From positions 25,239,693 through 25,303,692 of the forward strand of contig NC_067205.1 of NCBI RefSeq assembly GCF_026262505.1: 64,000 nucleotides of DNA, read 5' to 3'. Made by a program: the position numbers and the translations under genes. The DNA comes from Trichomonas vaginalis G3 (Eukaryota > Parabasalia > Trichomonadida > Trichomonadidae). Below the pieces are notes generated by a model. The model was not told the DNA's origin, searched no databases, and was given only the letters and a program-made list of their open reading frames with translations. Shown here piece after piece: positions 24,620 to 37,323 of the stretch (position 1 is its first letter; every line of letters starts with the position of its first letter).

Positions 24620-27600
24620 TTATATGTCATAATAGAACCCACGTGGACCAAGCTTTACTTTCTTCCTGACTGAGTTTTTAACTCTTCTTTTTCCTTCATT
24701 GCCACTACTTTCACTAGATGAAGTTACTTCTTCACTACTTTCACTTTGTTCTACTCTTCTCTTCTTCTTTGGTGTCGCTTTTGGTAACTTGCCCTCTGCT
24801 TCAAGTTGTTGCATCTTTGCCTCATGTTCACCTAGTATGTTGTAAATTTCCCATGTCCTTTTTGCCTTTGGGCTCTGGTCGCCCATCTCAGGTAACCTAT
24901 ATCCTAGAAAGAGTTTGTCATAGTTTGTATTTGAGTCTTCGCGTATTGTTTGCATGACTCTTTCCTGAGTTTCCGGTTCAAGCTCTTCAAACAGAGCTTG
25001 TCCATATGGAAATAAGCTCGTTTCCAAATATATGTTTTTGTAGCCATTCTGGTTTTCTTTCCATGTTACCAACAATATCTTTTGTGAATGGGAAAGCTTT
25101 TACCCAATCGTTTCAGTCTTGCGTCATTTATTTCTGTAGTTGGTTTTATTTTGTCAAGGAACATGTTTTTTCAATACTAACATTTCATTTGGTACTGTCC
25201 ATTTGAGTTTTCTTAAATATTCATCCCTTCTCGGTTCATTGTCTGCAAAGTAAGTTTTTATGACATTTTGTAAACTTTCGTTTGCAAGGTCATGTACAAT
25301 AGGTTCTCTTCCTTCTCTCTCCCTAACTTTCTTTCTAAACTCTTCACCAAATATACCATCTCTATGGTTCTGTGTAGTTCTTTGAGATAAATGTTCTAGA
25401 ACGTCAGGTGTTATATTTCCATCAGCCATGTTCATTTCATACTGGTCCAAAATATCTGCATGTTTCATATCTTTCAATGGCATTAAAGCCGCGCTGAAAA
25501 ATACCAGCTATATCTGGTTCACCATTGACTTCCATTGCGTCTACAACTTCTTGGAATTGTGGTTGTAAGTTTATGAACCACCTATCCGGGTTAGCTTTAT
25601 GACCCCATCTCATTGTAGTTCCATAGTCTGCAGAAACAAAAGTAGGTTTGTTTCCATCTTGGTTAGGTTCTGAATGAACTTTAAACAATGTTTCATTTCT
25701 ATATGTTTTGTTGAAATTTAACCTTTTATTTTCACCGAGTTCATCCGAAGATTGAACGTTAAATGCTCGTAAGTAAAAAGGGTTGTTGTATTTGTGTAAT
25801 TTCTTTCAGTACTTCCATTCTATGCTGAATATTTTCATCTGGTGTTGGAGTCTTTTGTATGTCGGCAAACATTTTTCGATATTCTTCTACTATGTCAGCC
25901 GAATTTTTTTTTAGACTCTTGGAAAGATTCCATATTCCCCCTATACTCTTGTTGAGGGTCAAGATTTTTCGGCTGTTCCAAATCTTCATCTAGTTCTGTG
26001 AAGTTAGTTTCCAAAGGAGGGACTTGTTCGTTTCCTTCAGGCTCTTCTAGCTGTTGTTGCTGAACTATTTCTTCCATGTCTGGTTGTATCTGAACTATTT
26101 TCCTGTGGAGTTTCTTGTACCTCATCTGCTAGGCATTTCATATATTCCGAGACCGTTTTCAACAAGTTCCCTTCTAAGTCATCCGGACATTCAAAACCTT
26201 TCTTCTTTCGTTCCGTCTCTATTTTTTACGCGTTTCATGAAGAGAGTTAATTGTCATTTAGCTCTGACACAAATATCTCGGAGTAAATTCGTTCATGTCA
26301 TTTGGATGATAGCTATTAAATCATATCCCTTAGCGAGCTTGTATTTTCCAGGTTTGAGATTATATCCGATTTGGTGCAGAGCCATAAAGCTAAATAGGTT
26401 CGGGTCAGATTTTCCTTCATTGAACTTTCTAATAGCTTCTTTATATCTGTCACTAAGTCAATAGTATCTGGGTAACCATATCTCTTCCTTAAGCATTTTT
26501 AAGAATTCTTGGTTTCCTTGTTCTCTACTTCTTTTATGTCCTTGCTCTGTTTGTGGTTGTTGTTGTGCAGGGTTTTGAACTGTTGGTTGCTGTGCTGGTT
26601 GTGGAGGTGGTTGTTGTGCAGGGTTTTGAACTGTTGGTTGTGGAGGTGGTTGTTGTGCAGGGTTTTGAACTGTTGGTTGCTGTGCTGGTTGTGGAGGTGG
26701 TTGTTGTGCAGGGTTTTGAACTGTTGGTTGTGGAGGTGGTTGTTGTGCTGGTTGTTGTGCTGGATTTTGAACTGTTGGTTGCTGTGCTGGTTTTGGTGCA
26801 TGCCTGTGTCTGTGTCCATGTGACGATGTAAATGTGTTAGGTAGTCCTGGTGCAGGTGCTTCTCTTGGAGGGTTTGGTGGTATATAAGTTCCACTAGCTA
26901 GTATATAAGTTCCACCAGCTGGTACATAAGTTCCACCAGCTGGCACATATGTTCCATCTGCAGCGTAATGTCCTACCTGACTTTTCGTTTTTAAGAAAGC
27001 ATTTACTAGGTCTGTTTTGGTCTGTTGTAACTCTTTTTCTTGACTTTTCACAACAGTTGCTCTAACGGCGTCATAGGCACTTTGAACTGCCTGTCTCGTT
27101 GCTGTATCTGTTATTTTCGTCATATTTTGTGCTACTTCTCTTAACTCTTTGTCGAAACCTTCAGACTTCAGTTTCTTTCCAGATGAGAAATCGTTCACTA
27201 GTTTCACCTTACTATGAAGAGCTTCGAAGGCGTTCTTAAAGTCAGCATTTGTTAAAGCTTCATTTGAACTGTCTTCATCCGCTTGTATTTTTGTCCTTAT
27301 TGACCCTATGAGTTGGGCTGCTTTAGCGTTGGCTTGGGCATCTAACCAGTCATTGTTAGCTTTTATATATTCTGCGCTTTTCATTGCCTTTTGCATGGCT
27401 GCGTCGTTATTTTTACTTTCTTGTGCTAAGTTTTCATACTGTACGGTTTGGTTTTGCAACTGTAAAAGTTTTTCTGCCTTTACATTTGCTTCAACTTCTT
27501 TTTTATACTCATGGCTATCCATATATGTCTTCAGGGCTTTTTGTTTTATTTCTTCATCTTTCAGTACTTTATATCGAGTAGTATGGTTTTTCAAATTTAA

Positions 27601-28097
27601 AACATCTTGTTCCATTTTTGCTACTTCTGCTGCTTTTTCTGACACTTTTTTCGCATATTCCTCTGTACTTAGTTCTTTCAGTTGTTCTTCTTTCTTCTTT
27701 TTTCTACGTTTAACTCATTGAGTTTCTTTGTGTGTCTGTCATATTCTAGTTTCTTTTCGTTTTCACCTATTTGCTTCTGTATGTCTATGTTTGACTTTTT
27801 GACATCTGCTATTTGATTTTTGAGTGAACTCAAATTCATTTGACTTTGAGGGTTATAGGCTGTTCCGTCTGCAGCTCCACCATAGCCTGCCATTTTCGCT
27901 AAAAGTGCCGCTCTTAAACCTCCACTCTGTGCACCAACAACTCGGTTTAAAAGCATAGGATTGCTTGACATTTGTTGCAACATAGTGGGGTCATTCAGCA
28001 TTTGTTGTTGCAACTGTTGTTGTGGTGTCAGTTTTACTATTGGATGTTTCAATGCTCTCTTCCTCTTACGTATATTCTTACGTAGCTTACGTGGCAT
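24620..28097 (-). pseudogene. Large Gln/Pro-rich structural protein, broken
   Basis: The product starts MPRKLRKNIRKRKRALKHPI (very basic), then has Gln-rich helices, a long coiled-coil (about 130-380), TYVPAGG repeats, a run of PAQQPPPQ/PTVQNPAQQ repeats, an EEIVQIQP-type acidic region and a conserved C-terminal domain (DGIFGEEFRKKVREREGREP). It ends in a basic, Ser-rich tail. It is the first gene inside the terminal repeat and precedes the capsid gene. It is broken, with several breaks. The Pro/Gln repeat number is higher here than in the other copy. The role is unknown; it could be a scaffold, core or tape-like protein. Confidence 0.65.
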
Positions 28098-28139
28098 TTT
28101 AAGTGAAGTTAAAAAGCGGTTTTATACTAAACATCTTCA

Positions 28140-28186
28140 GGGCTAGAGGGCGCAACGCGCCTGGAAGCCCCACTCCCTTTTTTTTT
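28140..28186. repeat. Terminal inverted repeat of the left element
   Basis: GGGCTAGAGGGCGC-AAC-GCGCCTGGAAGCCC forms a double stem, followed by CACTCCC and a T-run. Sequence identity with 28,757-28,803 continues inward as the arms of the giant inverted repeat. Confidence 0.85.
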
Positions 28187-28756
28187 GTACCTGGTTTAAT
28201 TAAGCTAATTGTCATCAGAAACTTGTAATTTTTATGAATTTCAGATTTTCTTTTCATTACTGCTTTTCTTAATAGGTCAAGTTCTTATTTACGTTATAAA
28301 GTATGATATTTACAAATATCAAGTTATCATGTTTTTTGAGAAATTATGAGAAACAAACAAAAATGAAAAAGATAGGAATAGCAATGAATAGTGATGTGGG
28401 TATAGAAAATGTAAGAGATATGAATGCAAAGCAATCAGTATTTAGGATATTGACCATAGATTTCGAAAAAAAAATGCTGCATATTGAGCGAAAACTATGA
28501 TTATATTATAAGGCTGTCATTTAAAGCATAATGAAACTATTCCCTTTTCATTTTAATCGAATAAGATAGTAAAGATTTTTGAATTAGCTAGAAACTGATG
28601 AGATGTTTTCACAAATCAGATTTTGAATCTTTATAATGCATAATTCACTCAATATCTCAATTTTGATATTGCGAGATATTTTTGCTATCGGTTTCGCAAT
28701 TTGGACACAATAGCAAGAGGGTTCTATAAGCATTATTATCAACGTAGAATCTGAAT
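28187..28756. other. 570-base spacer between the two elements
   Basis: The stretch is very AT-rich and has no repeated element motifs. The longest frame (28,303-28,500) has 65 codons and no recognisable features. It is probably host DNA between two inverted Polintons. It holds nothing else I can support. Confidence 0.7.
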
Positions 28757-28803
28757 AAAAAAAAGGTATTGGGGCTTCCAGGCGCGTTGCGCCCTCTAGC
28801 CCT
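28757..28803. repeat. Left terminal inverted repeat of the right element
   Basis: An A-run, then GGTATTGGGGCTTCCAGG, GCG-TTGC core and CCCTCTAGCC. It pairs with 52,943-52,992. The hairpin inside it is GGCGC-GTT-GCGCC here and GGCAC-TTC-GTGCC at the other end. Confidence 0.88.
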
Positions 28804-28844
28804 GAAGATGTTTAGTATAAAACCGCTTTTTAACTTCACTTAAA

Positions 28845-31800
28845 ATGCCACGTAAGCTACGTAAGAATATACGTAAGAGGAAGAGAGCATTGAAACATCC
28901 AATAGTAAAACTGACACCACAACAACAGTTGCAACAGCAAATGCTGAATGACCCCACTATGTTGCAACAAATGTCAAGCAATCCTATGCTTTTAAACCGA
29001 GTTGTTGGTGCACAGAGTGGAGGTTTAAGAGCGGCACTTTTAGCGAAAATGGCAGGCTATGGTGGAGCTGCAGACGGAACAGCCTATAACCCTCAAAGTC
29101 AAATGAATTTGAGTTCACTCAAAAATCAAATAGCAGATGTCAAAAAGTCAAACATAGACATACAGAAGCAAATAGGTGAAAACGAAAAGAAACTAGAATA
29201 TGACAGACACACAAAGAAACTCAATGAGTTAAACGTAGAGAAAAAGAAGAAAGAAGAACAACTGAAAGAACTAAGTACAGAGGAATATGCGAAAAAAGTG
29301 TCAGAAAAAGCAGCAGAAGTAGCAAAAATGGAACAAGATGTTTTAAATTTGAAAAACCATACTACTCGATATAAAGTACTGAAAGATGAAGAAATAAAAC
29401 AAAAAGCCCTGAAGACATATATGGATAGCCATGAGTATAAAAAAGAAGTTGAAGCAAATGTAAAGGCAGAAAAACTTTTACAGTTGCAAAACCAAACCGT
29501 ACAGTATGAAAACTTAGCACAAGAAAGTAAAAATAACGACGCAGCCATGCAAAAGGCAATGAAAAGCGCAGAATATATAAAAGCTAACAATGACTGGTTA
29601 GATGCCCAAGCCAACGCTAAAGCAGCCCAACTCATAGGGTCAATAAGGACAAAAATACAAGCGGATGAAGACAGTTCAAATGAAGCTTTAATGAATGCTG
29701 ACTTTAAGAACGCCTTCGAAGCTCTTCATAGTAAGGTGAAACTAGTGAACGACTTCTCATCTGGAAAGAAACTGAAGTCTGAAGGTTTCGACAAAGAGTT
29801 AAGAGAAGTAGCACAAAATATGACGAAAATAACAGATGCAGCAACGAGACAGGCAGTTCAAAGTGCCTATGACGCCGTTAGAGCAACTGTTGTGAAAAGT
29901 CAAGAAAAAGAGTTACAACAGACCAAAACAGACCTAGTAAATGCTTTCTTAAAAACGAAAAGTCAGGTAGGACATTACGCTGCAGATGGAACATATGTGC
30001 CAGCTGGTGGAACTTATATACCAGCTGTTGGAATTTATATACCACCAAACCCTCCAAGAGAAGCACCTGCACCAGGACTACCTAACACATTTACATCGTC
30101 ACATGGACACAGACACAGGCATGCACCAAAACCAGCACAGCAACCAACAGTTCAAAATCCAGCACAACAACCAGCACAACAACCACCTCCACAACCAACA
30201 GTTCAAAACCCTGCACAACAACCACCTCCACAACCAGCACAGCAACCAACAGTTCAAAACCCTGCACAACAACAACCACAAACAGAGCAAGGACATAAAA
30301 GAAGTAGAGAACAAGGAAACCAAGAATTCTTAAAAATGCTTAAGGAAGAGTATGGTTACCCAGATACTATTGACTTTAGTGACAGATATAAAGAAGCTAT
30401 TAGAAAGTTCAATGAAGGAAATTCTGACCCGAACCTATTTAGCTTTATGGCTCTGCACCAAAGGGGATATAATCTCAAACCTGGAAAATACAAGCTCGCT
30501 AAGGGATATGATTTAATAGCATATCATCCAAATGACATGAACGAATTTACTCCGAGATATTTGATGTCAGAGCTAAATGACAATTTAACTCTCTTCATGA
30601 AACGCGTAAAAAATAGAGACGGAACGAAAGAAGAAAGGTTTGTGAGTCCGGATGACTTAGAAAGGGAACTTGTTGAAAACGGTCTCGGAATATATGAAAT
30701 GCCACCAGATGAGGTACAAGAAACTCCACAGGAAGAAATAGTTCAGATACAACCAGACATGGATGAAATAGTTCAGCAACAACAGCTAGAAGAGCCTGAA
30801 GGAAACGAACAAGTCCCTCCTTTGGAAACTAACTTCACAGAACTAGATGAAGATTTGGAACAGCCGAAAAATCTTGACCCTCAACAAGTGTATGCGGAGA
30901 ATATGGAATCTTTCCAAGAGTATAAGAAAAATTCGGCTGACATAGTAGAAGAATATCGAAAAATGTTTGCCGACATACAAAAGACTCCAACACCAGATGA
31001 AAATATTCAGCATAGAATGGAAGTACTGAAAGAAAATGTACACAAATACAACAACCCTTTTTACTTACGAGCATTTAACGTTCAATCTTCGGATGAACTC
31101 GGTGAAAATAAAAGGTTAAATTTCAACAAAACATATAGAAATGAAACATTGTTTAAAGTTCATTCAGAACCTAACCAAGATGGAAACAAACCTACTTTTG
31201 TTTCTGCAGACTATGGAACTACAATGAGATGGGGTCATAAAGCTAACCCGGATAGGTGGTTCATAAACTTACAACCACAATTCCAAGAAGTTGTAGACGC
31301 AATGGAAGTCAATGGTGAACCAGATATAGCTGGTATTTTCAGCGCGGCTTTAATGCCATTGAAAGATATGAAACATGCAGATATTTTGGACCAGTATGAA
31401 ATGAACATGGCTGATGGAAATATAACACCTGACGTTCTAGAACATTTATCTCAAAGAACTACACAGAACCATAGAGATGGTATATTTGGTGAAGAGTTTA
31501 GAAAGAAAGTTAGGGAGAGAGAAGGAAGAGAACCTATTGTACATGACCTTGCAAACGAAAGTTTACAAAATGTCATAAAAACTTACTTTGCAGACGATGA
31601 ACTGAGAAGGGATGAATATTTAAGAAAACTCAAATGGACAGTACCAAATGAAATGTTAGTATTGAAAAACATGTTCCTTGACAAAATAAAACCAACTACA
31701 GAAATAAATGACGCAAGACTGAAAGATTGGGTAAAAGCTTTCCCATTCACAAAAGATATAGTTGGTAACATGGAAAGAAAACCAGAATGGCTACAAAACA

Positions 31801-32212
31801 TATATTTGGAAACGAGCTTATTCCTATGGACAGGCACTGTTGAAGAGCTTGAACCGGAAACTCAGGAAAGAGTCATGCAAACAATAAGCAAAGACTCAAA
31901 TACAAACTATGACAAACTCTTTCTAGGATATAGGTTACCTGAGATGGGCGACCAGAGCCCAAAGGCAAAAAAGACATGGGAAATTTGCAACATACTAGAT
32001 GAACATGAGGCGCAAAGATGCAACAACTTGAAGCAGAGGGCAAGTTACCAAAAGCGACACCAAAGAAGAAGAGAAGAGTAGAACAAAGTGAAAGTAGTGA
32101 AGAAGTAACTTCATCTAGTGAAAGTAGTGGCAATGAAGGAAAAAGAAGAGTTAAAAACTCAGTCAGGAAGAAAGTAAAGCTTGGTCCACGTGGGTTCTAT
32201 TATGACATATAA
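28845..32212 (+). pseudogene. Large Gln/Pro-rich structural protein, right copy
   Basis: The same architecture as 24,620-28,097: basic start, Gln-rich helices, coiled-coil, TYVPAGG motifs, fewer PAQQPPPQ repeats, and the conserved FGEEFRKKVREREGREP domain. It ends in SSESSGNEGKRRVKNSVRKK. It is mostly open, with about one break near the C-terminal end. It lies directly inside the terminal repeat and 32 bases before the capsid gene. Confidence 0.65.
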
Positions 32213-32244
32213 ATCCAACTATTCTATATTTTTACCCATATGAA

Positions 32245-33853
32245 ATGTACGCCGCTCAGAATATAACGCCAACAGTTTTGGATGCCATGAATGGAAATGT
32301 TTCCGAATGGTATAACGAATGCGACAATGCCATTAGAAGGTCAGAAATAGTTCCTGGAACTTACGAATATACAACTGCTGTTTCTTATGGAAACGTAGGT
32401 GAGTTTGGAGAAGGTTCTTCAACAACAGTAGATATTGCTTGCGACAGGTTTCATATAATTTCTATTGACAACTCATTCTTATACGTGGAACAAGACATTG
32501 AAATAAAACCTTCTGCCAAGTTGTCTGACAAGAAAGGTTGCAATGGAATTTTCTATGTCGGATACCAATATGCTCCAGAAGTTTTTTATGGGATATAAGA
32601 TATATTCTAACTCTGACTTAGTTCAAACAGTAACATGGGCAAACTATGAATGGTTCGCTTTGAGAAACTCAGTACAACCACAAGCTAGAGAACAAACAGA
32701 CCAGTATGCAACTATTGAGAAAATAAGAAGACTTGACCCTAACGTTCCAGGAGTTTATGTTACCTTTCTGGACAAACTGCAGCAGCAGTAACCAAAGTAA
32801 AACTGAAACTTAGAGTTCCTTTGTCATCTTTCCTCATCTTCAGGTTTTTAAGATACTTGCCAAACTGGGCAGGAAAAATTTCTATCGAACTACTCCAAGC
32901 AAAAATAACTTAGTCATTGCACCAACACAAGACCCATTCACTCTTACAGACGTAAAGGGAGCAAATCAAACGTCATTCGCCGAATTTTGCAAAGACAAAG
33001 TTGACTTAGACTTTGGTTTCTCAAACCTCAACACTGAAGTAAACTACTACTTCAATGCTGCTGGAACTGCTTGGGACCCAGTTAAGTTCACATGCGAAAA
33101 ATTTGAATGCAAGAGAATAGAAAGCAGACTTGCAGTCTATATGTTGGACCCAGATATTTCAAATGCTTTAGCTGCCAAAATATATTGCAGTTCCACTTAT
33201 GTTCCCTATACACCAAATATCTGTCAAAGACTTTGCAGGTGAAGTTGGAAACCAAAGTGCTGACCCAGGTGCAAGAACAGATATTGCCTTAACAACTGCA
33301 ATGAAACATGCAGATACTATGTTTGTACTGTTCAGACGAACTATAAATGACTATTCTTGTTTCTACAACCCCGGTATTAAATATCATATAAACATAGATG
33401 GCAAATATTATCCAAGAGAAGAATATTCCACAGTTGAGGATATGAGGTCATACAACTTGACATTAGATGCTATGAACTTTAACAACAACTTCACAACAAC
33501 CATTAACCCTGAAATGCAAAGTTCTATTATGCCATATGTGAAAGTATGGACTCATACAGGAGGTCAAAACACTCAATATACAAATGGAGACCGTTCAAAC
33601 TTTTGGCTTGGCATTCCATTTGCTGACTCAGAAGACTTTATGGGTGGTATTTCAACTGTTGGTACAGTTCAAATACCAATATACTGGTGACAGAGACGGT
33701 CCAGATGAATTGAAAGCAAAGAAGTTTACAAAACCAATAGCACTTTTCACAGAAGATGCTCTTTTGAAGATTCGTTCGATGAAACCTGCTGGGGCTCCTC
33801 AGATTGGTATAACGACAGCTTCCATCGAGCAGATTTTGGCAGCAGGTCAGTAA
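32245..33853 (+). pseudogene. Major capsid protein, right copy, broken
   Basis: The counterpart of 22,982-24,587, starting with the same MYAAQNITPTVLDAMNGN segment and ending at the same AAGQ terminus. It is broken, with about four breaks. It is otherwise very close in sequence to the left copy, so the decay is recent. Confidence 0.7.
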
Positions 33854-34164
33854 GTTGTTCTTGAACTGACTTCTCTCCGTCAAATATTGACAGTACGCCA
33901 GTTTTGATATAATATTGTATTAAAAACTTACCTTTAGAAATATCGTCAGTTTTGTTGTTATATTTTTGTCTGCTTCAAGAACTTTCACCATCTCGGTTAT
34001 ACCAACTTTCTTTGCTTTATGAAAATATTTTGGTTCAGCAAAGACTGCTATTCTATAACATTTTCCATTGTTTGTGTAAAGAAACTACTGTCAATGAACT
34101 TGTATTGTTTGTGTGTGTAAACTTTGTTTTGCTTCAATTCGAAGAGATACTCAAATACGTCCAT
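33743..34164 (-). pseudogene. Small structural-cluster protein, right copy, broken
   Basis: The counterpart of 22,669-23,088, convergent with and overlapping the capsid gene end as on the left. It is broken, with about two to three breaks. Confidence 0.55.
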
Positions 34165-34182
34165 CTTTTTATTCTAAGTAAA

Positions 34183-34722
34183 ATGTCATTTCCGAAAAAT
34201 AGAAGCGTAAGTGTTTCAAAAGGTTTAATGGCGATGGCAGATGTGAAGTTAAATTCACACCAACTCAAACAAACAGTCAAAGTGTTGTTGTCAATGTCAA
34301 AGACAGAGATGTTGAAGTGGGGAAACCATACGAAGACGAAGATGGTATAAACAATAGTTCCTGTAAAAGAACAACCAACATATCCTGAAGTTAGCAGAGA
34401 CTTAAGTTCTGTTGCAGATATTCGAAACGACTACCAACAACTTAAAGACAAACTTAAAACTCAGGAGAAGATTTGTCAAGCTTTAGGTGTAATGTTAAAC
34501 TTGGTCGAACACAACCCTGTAAAAGTGAACTCATATGTCATTGCACCTCATGAAATTTTGAAAAGAACTATTGAAACTTTTGACAGAGGCAGACGATATA
34601 AACATCAAAGAAATAGAACCCGACATTGCTTGCTGTGGTGTTTCATATAATGTCATTGACAAGATATACGTTATGAAGGAGGTGAAACGTTGAACTGAAA
34701 ATAAATAGTTTCCCAGACGTCA
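34183..34722 (+). pseudogene. Structural-cluster protein, right copy, broken
   Basis: The counterpart of 22,114-22,650, starting MSFPKNRSVSVSKGLMAMAD. It is divergent from the neighbour at 34,164 with the same 18-base spacing as on the left. It is broken, with about three breaks. Confidence 0.55.
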
Positions 34723-34775
34723 TAAAAATATTTGACGACCACAACATTTCATTAAAATTTACTTGCTAAGTAAAA

Positions 34776-35585
34776 ATGGCAGAAGACATAGTGGTTTATA
34801 CTAATTACGACTAAAAACCCTGAGTCATATAATTCTATAACAACAAACTTACAAAGTCCTCAAGGACGATATTGTAAACTAACTTTAAACACGATGACGA
34901 CTAAAGCCTGTTTTTGCTCTTTTGACACCAGAAGATTTTATTGTTTGTGAATGGTAAAAAATACTCCTTTGAAGATACTTACTCAGATATACCACCAACA
35001 GGTTTTTGTTGACTTATTTAATACTTTAAGGACGGATGTAACATGTGCTGCAACTAGAGCAGGTTTCATTATGTTTAGATGTCCGACTGAGTTTAGTATA
35101 AACGATATGAGCTATAATACAAAACTTATATCTGGTTTTTACTACCAACAGTTTCCTATAACAGGAAAAGGTGTCAATACAAGGAATGTCTGTTCCATTG
35201 ACTTTAAGTACACCTATTTTATATATTGTTTCAAACTTAGGTTCAAAGTGCTATTCGAATGTCGCAGAACTACTATGACCAAAAGATACTCATGCGTATA
35301 AACAACACTTTCTCTGCTGGTTTGCCTATTGTTCATTCGAATGCAGAGTTTTCAGCTTTAGTGAACTCAAACACTTTAGCAAACATAAACTTAACCTTAG
35401 TTGACGCAAACTTTGTTCCTGTAAAACTTTTATGTCCTATGTATTTGTCAATGACGGCAGAAAGTTTCGAATTGGAAGATGCAACTGGTGAAAGTATTGT
35501 ACTACAAGAACAACTTCAACAACAAATAGCTCAAGAACAACAAATAGCTCAAGAACAACAAATGCAACAACAAAGTCAAGAATAA
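34776..35585 (+). pseudogene. Penton-like protein, right copy, broken
   Basis: The counterpart of 21,016-21,822. The recognisable parts are the AATRAGFIMF region, the C-terminal NINLTLVDANFVPVKLLCP strand and a Gln-rich tail (QEQQIAQEQQ). It is broken, with a few breaks. Confidence 0.6.
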
Positions 35586-35614
35586 AAAAAATATTTTTTT
35601 TTATTTTTATAAAA
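35583..35614 (+). promoter_or_regulatory. A/T-tract leader of the helicase gene
   Basis: An A-run, TATTTTTTTTTATTTTTATAAAA, then the ATG at 35,615. It is the same layout as before the polymerase at 9,681. It is conserved in both helicase copies. Confidence 0.5.
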
Positions 35615-36850
35615 ATGTACAGAATAGACGTTTCAGATTTTTATGACTTCCAAGCCTTCAGAAATATGTGTCCATTTAGAGACTATAACAAAGCAGTCGA
35701 GAATTTGAAACGTTTAGTCATTTATGTCGACTCTGCCCCAGAATGTTATGTCATGAAAGAATGGGATGTTGTCTTTAACAAACCAAGAGCGACAATAGTT
35801 TCAGAACAAGAATGTAAACAGAAACTTAAGAAAATAAAAGTCGTACAAGTTGGTATGAAGATGTTAGATGCTTGGGATATCTTATTGTCAAAGTTAGAAG
35901 ATTTTTCAGTTCGTGGTATAAAGTTCTATACACCATCTCCAAACTTCTATTCTATCTTCACTGGATATAAATACGAACAAGTAGAATGGAAAGAAAATGT
36001 TATAGAAGCTTGGTTAGACCATGTCAAAGAAATTATATGCAATGGAAACGAAAGAGTCTATGAGTATATCTTATGTTGGTTTGCAAACATCTTACAACAT
36101 CCAAGTGCTAAAAATGAAACTGCTCTCATTGTAATTGGAAAACAAGGAACAGGTAAGAACACTTTCTTTACAGATATCTTATGCAAACTGTTAGAGGGCT
36201 ATTCGAACCCTAATATGACAAACTTAGAAAACATCTGCGGTAAATTTAACTCTTCAATAGAGAATATGAAACTTATAGTATGTAACGAACTTCAAAGTAT
36301 AGATACAACAAAAGTTTTGAACTCAGATGCTTTGAAGAGTCTTATAACAGACAAAGTTGGAGTTGTTGAAAGAAAATATAAAGACCAAAGAGTTTGTGAA
36401 AATGTTGCAAACTTCGTCATGGTTTCAAACAACGCCGTTCCGATGAAGTTAGAAAGTTCTGACAGAAGATATGTAGTTGTCAGAACGTCAGATTCTCATA
36501 TGCAAGATACAGAATATTTTGACGACTTAGCAGAAACTTTGACATCTGACTTTTACAACCACTTGTTCTCATATTTCATGACATTAGATATTTCAAAGTT
36601 CAATCCAAGACAAATTCCACATACCGAAGAGAGACAAACATTGTTAGAAGCAAACAAGAGTGTATATGAACTGTTCATAGATGAAACTGACTTTGAGTGT
36701 TTAGATGAAAGGTCATTGTACGATTCGTATAAACAGTATTGTCAAGAGTATGGTTATATGACAGCGTCTAAACGAACATTCTTGGCAAATGTCAAAAGTC
36801 TTTTAGACGTACAGAATGGTGTATATACAAAGAAAAATTTTTCTGAGTAA
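35615..36850 (+). CDS. Superfamily 3 helicase, right copy
   Basis: The ORF has 411 residues and looks whole; it differs from 19,752-20,987 at only a handful of residues. It has the same Walker A (GKQGTGKN), B-motif region (IVCNELQS) and motif C (VSNNAVP). That both copies are whole while neighbours are broken may simply reflect youth. Confidence 0.85.
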   Translation: MYRIDVSDFYDFQAFRNMCPFRDYNKAVENLKRLVIYVDSAPECYVMKEWDVVFNKPRATIVSEQECKQKLKKIKVVQVGMKMLDAWDILLSKLEDFSVRGIKFYTPSPNFYSIFTGYKYEQVEWKENVIEAWLDHVKEIICNGNERVYEYILCWFANILQHPSAKNETALIVIGKQGTGKNTFFTDILCKLLEGYSNPNMTNLENICGKFNSSIENMKLIVCNELQSIDTTKVLNSDALKSLITDKVGVVERKYKDQRVCENVANFVMVSNNAVPMKLESSDRRYVVVRTSDSHMQDTEYFDDLAETLTSDFYNHLFSYFMTLDISKFNPRQIPHTEERQTLLEANKSVYELFIDETDFECLDERSLYDSYKQYCQEYGYMTASKRTFLANVKSLLDVQNGVYTKKNFSE

Positions 36851-36885
36851 ATTTTAAAAAAAATATTTTTTTATCCGATAGAAAA

Positions 36886-37307
36886 GATGACGAAATTCAT
36901 CTCAGTCAAACAAGTACATGTCAGGACTTAAAGAAGAACTAGACCCATTCACATATTTGAATGTTTACTTCTACCTTTTTGAAAAGTCTTACATTTGACA
37001 AAGTTTGGAACATCGAACCAGTTAAGTTTGCTATTGTGACTAAAAATGGTGCGAAATTTGAAGACTTAGACATAGAAGGTTTGTTAACAGTCAAAGAAAG
37101 TTTTGACAGAAGGTTCTCAAACCTTAAAGAAGGCAAAGCATACAAACTTGTTATACCTTATGAACCAAAGAAAGCAGACGACTATGAATATTATGAGTCT
37201 AAGTTGTAGAAGTTCAAGGTAAATTGGGTAAAAAGATTTTAGAGTCTAAGCCAGTGTTTGCTCCTAAAGAGGAAGAGAACATTGACATTGACCCAGAAAT
37301 GTTCTAA
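36886..37307 (+). pseudogene. Possible ssDNA-binding protein, right copy, broken
   Basis: The counterpart of 19,295-19,714, with the same FDKVWNIEPVKFAIVTKNG segment and the same acidic end (DIDPEMF). It is broken, with about two to three breaks. It lies 35 bases downstream of the helicase stop. Confidence 0.5.
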
Positions 37308-37323
37308 AAATAAAATTTTATTT

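Larger units (their letters stand above)
1..28186. mobile_element. Composite Maverick/Polinton element, left end outside the window
   Basis: The stretch carries the Polinton hallmark set: retrovirus-type integrase, family-B DNA polymerase, packaging ATPase, penton-like proteins and a double-jelly-roll-type major capsid protein. It ends at 28,186 in a terminal repeat with a T-run. It is a mosaic of block A (1 to about 8,861) and block B (about 8,862-28,186), so ATPase, penton-like and pVI-like genes of two lineages sit in one element. Block B is nearly identical to part of the element at 28,757-52,992, which implies a young age. It is a fossil: many genes look whole, but the capsid gene, the large Gln/Pro-rich gene and a few others are broken, with roughly a dozen or more breaks in all. 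Confidence 0.9.
8862..28186 (+). repeat. Left arm of a 19-kb inverted repeat (block B)
   Basis: This arm matches 28,757 to about 47,885 in inverted orientation, gene for gene, from a 50-residue ORF beside the polymerase to the terminal repeat. Protein identity is very high in the KilA-N, GIY-YIG, helicase and polymerase genes. The arms differ by scattered substitutions, small indels, the number of Pro/Gln repeats in the large gene, and the sequence of palindrome stems. They are separated by only 570 bases, so the locus forms an almost perfect giant palindrome. Confidence 0.92.

Noticed and set aside
26499-26894. His/Asn/Gln-rich alternative-frame ORFs (also 29,986-30,333 and opposite-strand Leu/Trp/Cys-rich ORFs)
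   Set aside because: They are other frames of the PAQQPPPQ repeats in the large structural gene.
28303-28500. 65-codon ORF in the spacer
   Set aside because: AT-rich, low-complexity, no initiator or family; likely chance.
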